Shown: piece by piece, positions 52,674-63,576 of the stretch
How positions within the stretch are numbered: the first letter of the stretch is position 1
Layout of the letters: the number at the start of each line of letters is the position of its first letter
Origin: Didymella arachidicola
Taxonomy: Eukaryota > Ascomycota > Dothideomycetes > Pleosporales > Didymellaceae
DNA length: 64,000 bases
Assembly: GCA_016630955.3 (NCBI GenBank)
Contig: CM049989.1
Location: forward strand, 62,001 to 126,000
Reading direction: 5' to 3'
Notes under the pieces: generated by a model
Databases searched by the model: none
Told to the model about the DNA's origin: nothing
What the model saw: the letters and a program-made list of their open reading frames with translations, nothing else
Translations under genes and position numbers: made by a program

Positions 52674-54507
52674 ACGCCAACCACCACCGGATGGCGCACC
52701 CCACCGGAATGGCGCACCCTGTAGCAAATTTATCTTTACACCTCAATATTTCAGCACCACAACAAGAAATTTAAACGTACAATAGCTTAAATTAATCCTC
52801 TATCTCTATTACATCTTGCTGGCAAGTGCGCTTATTATGCCCTATCCTGCCGCATGTTGTACAGCACCGTTTAACTTTACTACTGCTACCTACCTGCGCA
52901 CCTTCTCCCTTAGTCTCAGCCTTAGCGTCTTTCTCCTTTAGTATTTCCTCTGCCTCTGCCTGCGAGAGAGTCCCGCCTTCCTGAATCCGCTTCTTTTTAC
53001 GCCTCTTACGCTCAGAAGCAGCCTTGTTTGCCTGTTCAAGCTGGGCTATCCTTGCCTCAAGTAGCGTGTGCGAATAGTCCCTCTTTGCAGACCCCCTTTT
53101 AACCTGTAGGACCATCTCAATAATTGAGTCAGGAGAGGAACTCCTATGTTCTCTTATCCTCTTAATAATAAGAGTTGTTTGGCTATCAATTTCAATCGCG
53201 TTGGTTGGTGTTTTAGGTTGCCAGTTGGTAGGCCCAGGCAGAGGCGGTGTTGGCGTACGAGGCTTAACTTCAAGCCTTGACAGCACCGCCTCTGGGTCAA
53301 GTGGGACCAAGCCAGTTGCTCTAAAGCTTGATAAGATGTTGCTCTTTGAGATTGCCTTGTTGTATACTGGTTGAAACGTTGCTAAGAAGGCCTTTTTGTC
53401 CACGTGGGTAATGTAACTGTCTGCCAAGCTTTTGATCTCCTTCTTGTACGCCTGCTTCAGCGGGGCAAAGCACCCAACGTCAAGTGGCTGCAGGATGTGA
53501 GAGGCGTGCGGAGGCATACAGAGGGCAATAATCTTGCTTTCCTCGCAGAGATTCTGGAATTCGAGCGACTTGTGACTCTCGTGGCCATCGATAATCAGCA
53601 GCCGATGGCTACCTACAGTAGCAGCCTCTGTGTGCTGGATAAAGTGCTTTAGCCAGGCAAGGCCAAGCTCATTAGTAGTCCAGCCATTCTTGCTAACCCC
53701 AATCCTCCAATCTTTTGGGTTGTTAACGTACCAGGCCTTGTCGTGGTGCTTTGCTTTGAGGATGAAGAAGGGTGGGACAGACCAGCCCATCGCGTTGATA
53801 CAAGCAATCAAAGTTATCCACTCACGATCGCCAGGCTGAAGGCTGAGTGGTGCACGACGTCTCTCAGACGCAGTCACTACCTTAACTGACCCTCCAACGC
53901 CTATCTGGAAGCCAGTCTCGTCAAAGTTGTAGGTATCTTGGTCCAGGATGCCGTACTTGGCTTTAACGTTGCGTATAAGGTCGAACCAGGGACTGATAAT
54001 TGCTGTATCGCTGCACAGAACTCTCCGGTAATCTCTCAGTCTAGAAACCTGAGACCTAACCTCAGGTTTCCGCTGGATAAACCTGTAGGTCCAGTTTTCT
54101 CCAACCTTGCCCCCATCGCGAGCAGCCAACAGTTGATCAGCCATCTCTCGCACATAAGTAAGCGTAGGAGCAAATCCTCGCGCGTCAAGCTTTCTTATAT
54201 GTTGAACAAGCACCTCCTCTTCTTGCTTTGTAAGCCGAGAGCAATTGGGGTAGATAACGCGTTGAGAAGCTGGTTTGGCGCGTTGCCTTCGAAGAGTACT
54301 TTCAGGCACGTTGTAGACAGCAGCAGCGCGTCGCTGGCTTAGGTTCGCATTAGAATTAATAGCTCTAATAGCAAGCTTAATTCTATCTTCACGAGAAAGT
54401 AATTCAAGATCAATTTGTTGCGACATCGTTGGTGGTGGTCAAAAGAGGTGTGGTCTTGGCAAGGTGCGCCATTCCGGTGGGGTGCGCCATCCGGTGGTAG
54501 TTGGCGT
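52674..54507 (-). mobile_element. pogo-like transposon TE-D, copy 2 (intact)
   Basis: 1834 bp with TA at 52672-52673 and 54508-54509, inserted into the degraded TE-R. The related unfilled sequence gtataagctt is present at about 42261-42270, which confirms the TA duplication. Same length and end polymorphism (ACGCCAACY) as copy 1, inverted. Confidence 0.94.
52792..54426 (-). CDS. pogo-like DDE transposase (TE-D copy 2)
   Basis: 544 residues, identical to the protein at 39704-41338, with the same HTH, the same catalytic triad (D169, D280, D316) and the same C-terminal CCHC knuckle. It is embedded in a host element full of RIP-type stops, yet shows none itself, so it arrived after the host element was mutated. 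Confidence 0.93.
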   Translation of the reverse strand: MSQQIDLELLSREDRIKLAIRAINSNANLSQRRAAAVYNVPESTLRRQRAKPASQRVIYPNCSRLTKQEEEVLVQHIRKLDARGFAPTLTYVREMADQLLAARDGGKVGENWTYRFIQRKPEVRSQVSRLRDYRRVLCSDTAIISPWFDLIRNVKAKYGILDQDTYNFDETGFQIGVGGSVKVVTASERRRAPLSLQPGDREWITLIACINAMGWSVPPFFILKAKHHDKAWYVNNPKDWRIGVSKNGWTTNELGLAWLKHFIQHTEAATVGSHRLLIIDGHESHKSLEFQNLCEESKIIALCMPPHASHILQPLDVGCFAPLKQAYKKEIKSLADSYITHVDKKAFLATFQPVYNKAISKSNILSSFRATGLVPLDPEAVLSRLEVKPRTPTPPLPGPTNWQPKTPTNAIEIDSQTTLIIKRIREHRSSSPDSIIEMVLQVKRGSAKRDYSHTLLEARIAQLEQANKAASERKRRKKKRIQEGGTLSQAEAEEILKEKDAKAETKGEGAQVGSSSKVKRCCTTCGRIGHNKRTCQQDVIEIED

Positions 54508-55596
54508 TAAGCTAATTAACCTTATCTCTATACGCCTTCTTTAGAGAGCTAAAACAAGCTATATTAAGTAGTTGCAGAAGGTGCAATAAGTGTAGAGGCA
54601 TGCATAGACCTATAATATTATAATCCTTATAGTATTCCTCAAGTTCCTTAGAGTTATAGCTTTTATAGCTGTTAATAACTAGTAGTTAGTAGGTACTAAT
54701 AGTACGCGTCTTTATATACCTATTAAAGTGCTTTAACTAGTTAAAACTAAGCTTATTAGTAGTCTAGCCGTTTTTAGAGATAGTAATATTCTAATCCTAG
54801 GGTAGGTTATTGTCTTTATACTAGTTAGACTAGTAGCAGCAGGCTTTAAAGATAATATAGGGCGGAATAGCCTACTCTATAGTATTAATACCCTAGATAA
54901 CTATTACCTACTTGCAATTGCCTAGCTAGACTGCCTTTGCCTGTCTACGGTTCTCTAAAGCTGTAACAACTGCTTTAGAGCTTATCTAGCCTATTATAAA
55001 GCCTGTCTTATTAAAGTTATACATGTTGTTGTTCTAGATGCTATACTTAGCTTTAATGTTAGCTATAAGGTTAAACCAGCCCTGTATAACCTCTAGATCC
55101 TTGCAGAGGGCTTGCTTATAGTTGCACTTGCGATTAAAGACTACTTTAAGCTCCTCCTAACGCGAAACAAACGTGCTGGCCTAGTTTAAGCCAACAGGGG
55201 CTAAACTGCGCTCTTTCTGCAAAGAATTGGCGATATTAGTTACATCTGCGAGCCAGGGAGGCCGTCCTTGCTTGGATAGCTTAAATATATGCGTAACAAT
55301 CACCTGCTCCTTAGTATTGGTCAGATTCCGTGAGTTGGCTATGGTATCACCGCGTGAAGGTCGTCTAGCGCGGCGGTTACGTAGTGTAGTTCGGGGCGCG
55401 TTAAAGATAGCTGCAGCGCGTCTTACAGAGAGATTAGGGTCTTGCTAAAGAGCTTGTAGCGCAAGTTGTATCTGAGTCTCTTTACACGTGTCGGTCTGTT
55501 GTAGTTGTGGAGGCATTAGTAGAGGTTGGTGTTTTGGTGTGGTCTTGGCAAAAGTGGGCGACTCGCCCGTGTGGGCGACTCGCTCGTGAGGTACGT

Positions 55597-55765
55597 TACT
55601 TCAGCTAGATACGCGAGGATTTAGCCCTTATCTAGCAGATGTAGCTGCTATAGCTAATTCTCTGCGCGCTAAGCGCTATCTAGGCCCTATTAGCACAAAC
55701 TAGCCTAGTTTATTTATTAAGCATTAACTAGAGCTAAAAACAAAGTTTAATTGTAAGTATAACTA
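55597..55765 (+). pseudogene. RIP-degraded transposase fragment
   Basis: Aligns by eye with 35735-35890 of TE-C (agctaattctctgcgcgctaa against ggccaattctctgcgaaaag), with transitions. It is bounded by TE-R on the left and a MITE-like element on the right. Confidence 0.6.
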
Positions 55766-56062
55766 ACGTACCTCAGAGGCGAACACCGCACATAGGCGAA
55801 CACCGCACCTAATTTTACTAGTTAAAGCTCTATTTTTACTTCTAAATAACACCTCTAGTACTAGTTGTTAAATTCTTAGTATTTTATAGTAGAGCTGCAA
55901 GTATATAAAGAAGCAGTTTCTAGAATTAAAAAGGTATAGCTTTAGTAAATAGTAGTTATTAAGGAAGAAGTAAATTATAGAGATTATTTAGACCTACTTT
56001 TCTATACCTCTAGATCTATAGGAGCTAGAGCTAAGCTACTTATAAGGCTAAAAGTACACCTA
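55766..56062 (+). mobile_element. MITE-like element, right-truncated
   Basis: Begins ACGTACCTC after a TA and carries GGCGAACACCGCAC twice near the start. It is then similar throughout to the next element (ttttatagtagagctgcaag in both) but ends where that element begins. No coding capacity. Confidence 0.65.
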
Positions 56063-56064
56063 TA

Positions 56065-56498
56065 ACGTACCTCACGGGCGAGCGGCGCACACGGGCGAGC
56101 GGCGCACCTAGTTTTACTAGTTAACTCTCTATTTTTACTTCTAGATAAGTCCTCTAATCCTAGGTATTAAATTCTAAATTTTTTATAGTAGAGCTGCAAG
56201 TATATAAAGAAACTTTTTCTATAATCTAGAAGCTATAGCTAGAGTAGAAGACTAGCTATTAAGGAAAACATAAAATGCAGGAATTATCTAGACCCACTTT
56301 TCTATATCTCTAGATCTAGAAGAGCTAGAGCTTAGTTACTTACGAGGCTTAAAGCATACCTAGATAAAATATACATATTTAATTTTTAAAAGATTCTATA
56401 GAATAGTTCTGGAGTTATTAGCATCTAGATGTTTAGTTTTCCCTAGTAAAACTAGGTGCGCCGCTCGCCCATGTGCGCCGCTCGCCCGTAAGGTACGT
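56065..56498 (+). mobile_element. MITE-like non-autonomous element, 434 bp
   Basis: TIRs of about 55 bp. ACGTACCTCACGGGCGAG, a doubled GGGCGAGCGGCGCAC, then CTAGTTTTACTAG at the left; the reverse complement is at the right, 56444-56498. TA at the left; the right flank reads CA, consistent with one transition. No reading frame. The ends resemble those of TE-R and TE-C, so a pogo-type transposase probably mobilised it. Confidence 0.75.
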
Positions 56499-56612
56499 CA
56501 CATAAGGAAGCTTGACGCGCGAGGGTTTGCCCCTACGCTTGCCTACGTGCGAGAGATGGCTGATCAACTACTTGCTGCTCGCGGTAGAGACAGGATTAGA
56601 GAAAACTAGGTA
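56499..56612 (+). pseudogene. TE-D-like transposase fragment
   Basis: Matches about 39935-40040 of TE-D (agcttgacgcgcgagg, then gagagatggctgatcaact) with a few differences. It covers the part encoding ARGFAPTLTYVREMADQLLA. It represents a third, diverged member of the TE-D family. Confidence 0.65.
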
Positions 56613-57372
56613 ACGTACATCACGGGCGAGTGCATCACCGAGCGAGTGCATCACTTTTGCCAAGACCCCACCAAAATCACCCACGTTATGGCCCAGAACA
56701 CCTTAAACTGGCCCTGCACGAGGCAAAACAAGCTGTATTGTTACTTAGAGACCTCTTCTCCTCTATTCTCGCACGTTCGCGCGTTGTGCCCACTCTCTCC
56801 GCACCGTCCACAGCGTCGTTGGAATGGTTCACCTCCGTCACCACGCACCTGCTTCTTCTTCTTCTTTCCATTACTACGCGCGCTAAACTCTGATAGAGCA
56901 GTTAACTGCTAGCCTTCTTTAACTGTAAGGCTTCCCTCTGTCTAATTATGCCTTCTTTTGCGCGATTTACGTTCTGTAGCAGCTGCTAGAGCTGCGTAAA
57001 GCGCAGCGTTCTCCTATTGTGCTAAAGCCAGCTTGTGCGCAACTATTGCTGCCCCCTTTAAGACCTTCTTAAACGCTTTAACTATAGAGGTTAGTAAGCT
57101 GTCTACATGCCTCTAAATCCTCTTCTTTATAAGCGTTGATTGCAACCTAAATTCTAGGGTATTGCTTAGGGTTTGCAACTGCTAGAGCGGGCTGTTTTAG
57201 GGGAGTGGTGGCGATAGGGTGCGCAGCTTCCCATTCTAGGTTGATATGACGCGATCTAGGGCAAACAGAGCCAATCCGGCCCCTTAGAACCCTCCTCAAA
57301 TGTTACTAGAGGTAATAGCTTTATTATAAGCCGCTATAAAGTATAGAAGGAACTTCTACTTTATAATATAAC
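56613..57372 (-). mobile_element. truncated TE-R-like transposon
   Basis: Starts ACGTACATCACGGGCGAGTG after a TA, with GCGAGTGCATCAC doubled, then TTTTGCCAAGACC. It is then nearly parallel to 51950-52655 of TE-R, with fewer transitions. It covers the minus-strand 3' half of the transposase and stops abruptly at a TTTATAATATA sequence. The catalytic half is missing. Confidence 0.75.
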
Positions 57373-57516
57373 ATAACCCACGGGCGAGAAAAACACCACA
57401 CATAGCGAGAACTCGATTTTTGGAATTCACTCGTATTTTCGTGCTTAAACGGTCGCTCTTGACGCCAATTGACTAGCCAGCACCCAGCTGCAGCAGCCCA
57501 CTGCGTCTGACGTGCC

Positions 57517-58986
57517 ATGGCGACACCGTGGCCTCAGCAGCCCACGTGGCCCACCCCATTCCGCGAGCACGCTACACGCCTCAGCACCTACCTTCAGGAC
57601 GCGCTGGCCTGTATCGATCGCACGCAAAGCCAGCCAGTGCCAGCAGACCTCGTCAAGGTCATTATACACGGCACGCTGACGTTTATACTGAAAGTGCAAC
57701 ACGCGCCTAACCTTAGCACAGTGTGTGACGCGCTTAGCATCCTGCAAACTGAGGCCAAGGCGTCCTCTAACAACACCACGCGAATGCTTAATGCTGTCAA
57801 GCAGGAACTCAAGACTAAAATAAAGAACACCGCCGATACCGTCCACGCAATCGCCATAAACGTACAACAAAACATAAGGAACAGAGAGGAAGCTAGGACT
57901 GCAGCCAAGGAGGCGGTAGAGGTAGGTAAGGCCAATCTGCAGATAGCAAGACAGATCAAAAACGCAGGACCACAGACTGGTAGCGTGCTCAGCTACGCTG
58001 CGATGGCGGCGAGGGGCGCACCGCTAGCAGGTACAGCAAATACACAAGTTCCCAGAATGGCTCCTATGCAGACGCAGCGTGAAGTCGTTGTAACCATTAG
58101 AGACCCCAGTACAGTGCTCAGCCTGCGGGCGATGAACCCGCGCAACCTTAACGCGCATGTAGAGCGCGCCATCGCGCAAAGCAGAAACGAAAATATTAAC
58201 AGTATTAAGGTGTTCTCTTTAAACTAGCTAAGAAGCGGCGACCTTAGCATTAGAACAGCGACCAGCAAGGAAGTAGAAGCACTAAAGCAGTTCGCTGACG
58301 ACTGGGTCCACCGCATCGGCAACAGGGCCACCTTGCGGATTACAACCTACAGCATCATCGCCCACGGCATGCGCACCAGCACCATTGACATGGACAGGTT
58401 TGAGGAGACGAGGGAACAGCTACTGCTGGACAACAAGCTGTTCATTCCGCAGGCAGAGATCAAGTACGTTGGGTGGCTAACACGCAACGCACCTACAAAA
58501 GCCGCCTCCAGCGTTATCATAGAGTTCAGCAAGGCAGAGGACGCCAACAAGATCATTAACGAGGGCCTTATCTGGCAGGGCGAGGTCTTCTAGTGCGAGC
58601 GGTATGAGCGGCAGTGCCGAGTGAAGCAGTGCTTCAAGTGCTAACACTACGGCCACATAGGAACCCAGTGCAAGGCAACAATCGCATGTAGCTACTGCGC
58701 GCAAGAACACGAGAGCAGGGACTGTCCGTCTAAGCTCGAGCGGAACATACCCAGGAAGTGTGCCGCCTGCCGAGGCGAGCACGAAGCGTGGAGCTACCAG
58801 TGCCCTACCAGGAAGGAGGAGAGGGCAAAAGCAAGGGCTGCATACGACGTACGCCCATACTACCACCCAGTCGCGGAGACACCAAGGAACAACATCCCAC
58901 TGGAGACACCGGCGGCTACTGTCCGAAGGAGCAGACCGGCCCAGGGCCCTGCATCAACGCAGCCGGCGCCAATCACCAGGAACTGA
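57517..58986 (+). pseudogene. LINE ORF1 (Gag-like), three in-frame stops
   Basis: One continuous frame from ATG 57517 to TGA 58986, interrupted at 58228 (TAG), 58591 (TAG) and 58642 (TAA). The N-terminal part is helical (EEARTAAKEAVEVGKANLQ). The C-terminal part has three cysteine knuckles: CFKC-x-HYGHIGTQC (its fourth position is one of the stops), CSYCAQEHESRDC and CAACRGEHEAWSYQC. In other LINEs such ORF1 proteins bind the element RNA. All stops can be explained by single transitions, and no frameshift is present. Confidence 0.85.
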
Positions 58987-59216
58987 TCACAGACTGGACG
59001 AGGACAGAAGAGGACTAACGTAGGCACAAGCGTCGACTCAGCAGAGCAACAGAACCCCTTAACACAAGCAAGCGGCAGCTAAAGGCTGCAGAGGCACATC
59101 ATACCTACCCGGAGGGCCATAGAAGCAACTAGGAGCAGCACGCAGCAGACACAGAGCGGCACTAGCTAGCACATGGAAATCGACTCTGACAACAAAGCAT
59201 AAATAGACACAACAGA

Positions 59217-62200
59217 CTGAACATACTATGGTACAACGTAAGGAAGTCGAGAGACATGGTTATGGCGTCGCTACTGCGCGATCAGGCGATCTACGACTTT
59301 GACATCATCGCTATCCAGGAGCCGTGGAGGAACCCGTACTCCGCCACCACTTATCACCCAGCTAAGGATAGGTTCTACCTTTGCTACCCAGCAGGAGACG
59401 CAGAAGGCCAAGCACAGGTCTGCTTCTTTATTAACAAGAGAATAGATTAGACAAAGTGGCGCTTTAAGGAGCGAACAAGAGACATTTGTTCTATTATTAT
59501 TAACATAGACTTAATAGACAATTAGCAAAGCCAAGAGCAGCTTATCGTCCACAACGTCTATAACCCGCCAAAGACCTTAAACAACTAGCAGAGTGCAATA
59601 CCGCAGGTGCAGGAGGCGTTAAGGCATTACTAGACAAACAAATAAGTGCTACTTAGTGACTTTAATCTGCACTACCCCTTATAGGGAGGACTAAACAGGG
59701 AGGTCACTAATCCTAAATTAGAAGACCTAATAGACATTATAGGGGACTTTGCGCTTTACAACACCCTCCTACTAGGCACAGTAATGTATAAAGAAGGCTA
59801 ATTGTAGTCTATAATTAATCTTTGTCTTGTTACAACAGGGCTAATTAAGCAAGTTATTAAAAGCAAAGTAGACAGGAGCCTAGACCACGACTTAGATTAT
59901 CTGCCTATAAGCACAACGCTAGATCTCACAGTGCAATGTCTTAAGAAGAAGCCGCAGAAAGACTAGAAAAGACTAAACAAGAAACTGTATACGAAAGCGC
60001 TAAGGCGCTCTCTGCCTCCTCTTTGAAGACTACTTACAAACACAGCGCTTGACTCCTACACGGCTGAGGTGACAGCAGCAATCCAGGACGCGATACACGA
60101 AGCAGTGCCCGAGACTCATCCCTCTACCTATACACGCGAGGGATGGACTGAGGAATGCAGAGCAGTGCTCGCTGAGACAAAACAACTGAAGAGAGCACAC
60201 AGCCGACACCACACAGAAGAGACGTGGGAAGCATACCGCGCCGCAAGGAATCACAAAGCAAGGACAATTAGAAAGGCACTGCGTAAAGCACACAGAGACC
60301 GTACTGAGCGGGCATCTAAGTCGCCAGACGCGCTATAGAAGCTAGCGAAGTGGGCACGCATAAGGCACGACTAGTCTACTAGATCTATACTAACTATACA
60401 TCACCCTAACACACAAGAAGAACTTATTAACCCTGCAGACAAAGCTAAGCTGTTTTAAGACGTCTTCTTTCTAACGCCACCTAAAGCAGACTTGGGAGAC
60501 ATAGAGCATGCTGCGTACAGCGGCCAGATTAACATGCCACTAATTAAGGAGAAGGAGGTGCGCACAGCGATACGAGCGGCATCGCCCCTTAAGGCTCTAG
60601 GGCCGGATGGCATTATAAACAAAGCGCTGCAAGCCGGCATCGATCTAATTGCAGCCTACCTGACGAGAATCTATAACCAAAGCCTACGGCTGGGCTACTG
60701 CCCGGTCTCGTTCCGAGCCTCTATCACAGCGGTCCTGCGCAAACCTAGTAAAGCCAACTACGCAGTACCTAAAGCATACCGGCCCATCGCACTACTCAAC
60801 ACAATCGGCAAGGTCATGGATGCGGTAGTGGCACGGAGACTGAGCTACCTCGTTGAGACCCACCACGTGCTACCACCGACCCACATGGGTAGAAGGAAGC
60901 ATCGATCTACCGAGCACGCACTACACGCTGTCACAGCGAAGATCTACGAACAGTGGAACAACGGCAAAGACGGCCAGGTGGCTAGCCTCCTGTTGCTGGA
61001 CGTGTCCGGAGCCTTCGACAACGTATCTCACAAGCGGCTGCTTCACAACCTCCGAAAGCGGAAGGTCGACGAGAACACAGTGCGCTGGATAGCAAGCTTC
61101 TTGAGCGACAGACACACGCATATTCTGGTCGACAGTTATACGTCTAACGACTACGCGATCAACACAGGCATTCCCTAGGGCTCGCCCCTCTCCCCTCTGC
61201 TCTATATCCTCTACAACGCCGATCTGGTCGACCAGTGCAACGAGCAGACAGACACCATGTCCACAGGATACATTGATAACGTGGCTATCCTCGCTTGGGG
61301 CAAAACCACAGAACAAACGTGCGAAATACTGGGCACAACACTAGAGAAAGCACAGCGATAGGCAACCACACACGCCTCGGTCTTCGCTCCCGACAAGTTC
61401 TAGCTGACCCACTTCACAAGATCGCGCAAACGCATTAACGTCGACGCGGCCATCTAGACAGAGTGGGGCGAGATAAAGCCAACACCAACGTGCAAGTACC
61501 TAGGCTTAACCCTTAACACCAAGCTGAAGTGGAGAGAACATGTAGAGACGGTTAGACAAAAGGCAACTCGCACAGTGCACACGCTGAGCAGCTTGGGCAG
61601 CTCCACCTGGGGCGTCCGACTGCAAGACATGCGCAGACTGTACGAAGCCATCGCGCTGCCACAGATGATGTACGCGTGCTCCATCTGGTCCAACGCCAAC
61701 CTCAACGACAAGAAGCGCGGCTACACGCACAAGACGGTCGACGCCCTGCGCAGCATACAAGCAAGAGCAGCAAGAAGCATATGCAGCGCCTACAGAGCGA
61801 CATCAAGGGTTGCACTGGATGTGGAGACATTCCTTCTTCCTATTAAGCAGCAGATCTAGAAGCACAACGCGGACGTCGTTACTTGACTGTCTTCGTCTAG
61901 GACCATTGCACAGACTGCGTGCTACGAGCCACGCGAACCGGTACTAGTGGTCATTAACAAGAACTACAGGGCACATAAGAGCCCCTAGCAAAAAGCTTAC
62001 GAGGCACTAAGGAGCAAGCAGGTGCGCGATCTTGACAAGCAAGAGCCCATCCCTCCGTTCATCACACCGCCGTGGCAGCGAGGGCCACACACCTACATTA
62101 ACAACGATGCGGAGGAGGCCCGTAAGCACTATGATTAAGAATGCGCAGTAAATAAGAGCCTCAGCATCTATACAGATGGCAGCGGCATTAAGGGCAAGAT

Positions 62201-63104
62201 CGGCTCCGCAGCAGTGTGCCCGCTAACACAACAGACGCTATCCGTACATATGGGATCCGACACACTGTTAACAGTATACGCAGCGGAACTGCAAGGCATT
62301 AGCCTGGCACTGCAGATAGTGAAGGAATATGCGGGCAGGAACAGCGAACGAAAACAGATAGCCATATACACGGACAACCAAGCCGCCATCTGGTCAATAG
62401 CCAAAGCCGAAGGGCGATTAGGCGCGTACACCCTCGCGGACATCGCGCAACAGGTTCTAGAGCTCTAGGACAAAGGATACTTAGTGGCTGTCTGATGGAT
62501 CCCTGCCCACGCGGGCATACCTGGAAACGAGGCCGCCGACCAGGCCGCCAAGGAAGCCACCGGATGGAGAGAGAACGGCCGCAGACAGCAGCTAGCAGAC
62601 CCGCCCGCACAGCTATACCCGCTTAGGACAACGCTCAGAAGATGGTGCAAGACGCAGGCAGAGAGAGCGTGGATCAGCGCGTGGAGGGAAGACAAGAAAG
62701 GCCGCGCGATGTACAGACACACGCCAGTGCCCACTAAGAAGGTGCTACAGCTCCACGAGAGGCTCAGCAAGCGGGAGAGCGCGCTGCTGGTGCAGCTGCG
62801 GACCGAGAAGATCGGTCTCAACGACTTCCTCTTCAATCGACACGTTCCGGACATCACCAGCCCCGGCTGCAGCTGTGGAGAGAGGCGACAGACCGTCGCC
62901 CACGTCCTCCTCCGCTGCAGCAAGCACAAGGACCTCCGGCACCGCATCTTCGCCAATCTATCCGGACGCCATAGCCTCAGGGCCATCCTGAGCACGCCGC
63001 AGCTAGCCACCAAAGCCATCGAGTATATGGAGCAGACGCAGATCCTTGGGCAAGTGGGGATCAGAGATACGCAGACGACGCCGAGCGCTGGGGGGAGACT
63101 GTAG
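59217..63104 (+). pseudogene. LINE ORF2: endonuclease, reverse transcriptase, RNase H; many stops
   Basis: A single frame can be followed for 3.9 kb without a frameshift. An APE-type endonuclease start (DFDIIAIQEPWRNP) lies at 59295-59340. A reverse transcriptase follows from about 60580 (SPLKALGPDGIINKALQAGI, then YRPIALLNTIGKVMD, then LLLLDVSGAFDNVSHKRL). Its catalytic F/YxDD motif reads YIDN at 61269-61280, so the second Asp is lost. RNase H follows at about 62160-62580 (IYTDGSG, AAELQGI, IYTDNQAA) and a C-terminal cysteine motif (CSCGERRQTVAHV) near 62865. More than twenty in-frame stops are present, mostly TAG, consistent with CAG or TGG to TAG. The element is inactive. Confidence 0.88.
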
Positions 63105-63368
63105 GTACAGCGGACGCGACAGACGAGGCAACGCGCCTCTAAGAGCCTAGAATCACAGCATACAGTCAGTAGAACCAGTATCTAGATGAGCTGCCAGGCA
63201 AATTGTAGATAGTGGTTGATGGAAAACGGCAGGTTACGGGGGCAGCTGGTCTCGTTCAAGGGATGAAGTGGGGCGGCGCGGATCAACGTCCGCGCCGCGT
63301 CCGCTGTCTGCCACAGCCTGTCACTCCGGGCATAGCTGCGCAGTACGCGGCTGAAACCGAGTAGGATG

Positions 63369-63388
63369 ACTAAACTAAACTAAACTAG
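63369..63388 (+). repeat. ACTAA-type 3' tail of the LINE
   Basis: ACTAAACTAAACTAAACTAG, about four units of a 5-nt repeat, marking the 3' end of the retrotransposon. Simple-repeat tails are common in this LINE class. Confidence 0.75.
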
Positions 63389-63576
63389 AAAGTAACATCT
63401 GCTGTTCGGGCGTACTGCCCAATGAATAGCGTCACAGAGTGCGCATTATCGTGCGGACGACTACTAAGACCCTGATTGAATTCTTATACAAACGTCGCAC
63501 ACCGACAAATCCCGAACAACTGGCTAAGTAAAGCTAGCTGTACATTGCCGTACATTGCCAAATCACCAAAGCAGGA

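Larger units (their letters stand above)
51916..55596 (-). mobile_element. RIP-degraded pogo-like transposon TE-R, interrupted by TE-D copy 2
   Basis: Flanked by TA at 51914-51915 and 55597-55598. Both ends carry ACGTACC and a doubled motif; the right one reads GGGCGACTCGCCCGTGTG then GGGCGACTCGCTCGTGAG. The transposase reads on the minus strand from an ATG near 55515 (LALQAL then NLSVRRAAAIFNAP) to the zinc-knuckle end near 52060. It is broken by many stops that are mostly TAG/TAA from transitions. Without TE-D and its TA it measures 1845 bp. It is related to TE-C. Confidence 0.82.
57420..63388 (+). mobile_element. Tad-like non-LTR retrotransposon (LINE), RIP-damaged
   Basis: Two open-frame regions on the plus strand: a Gag-like ORF1 with zinc knuckles, and an ORF2 with endonuclease, reverse transcriptase and RNase H. 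There are no LTRs. The 3' end is a simple ACTAA repeat. The exact 5' end is uncertain (57373-57420 is AT-rich and resembles a degraded TIR), and no target duplication was identified. This domain order and tail are typical of fungal Tad-clade LINEs. Confidence 0.85.

Noticed and set aside
39704..54426. Short frames antisense to the transposases (for example 39788-40192 minus and 53938-54342 plus)
   Set aside because: Exact shadows of the transposase genes in both copies, with no independent support.
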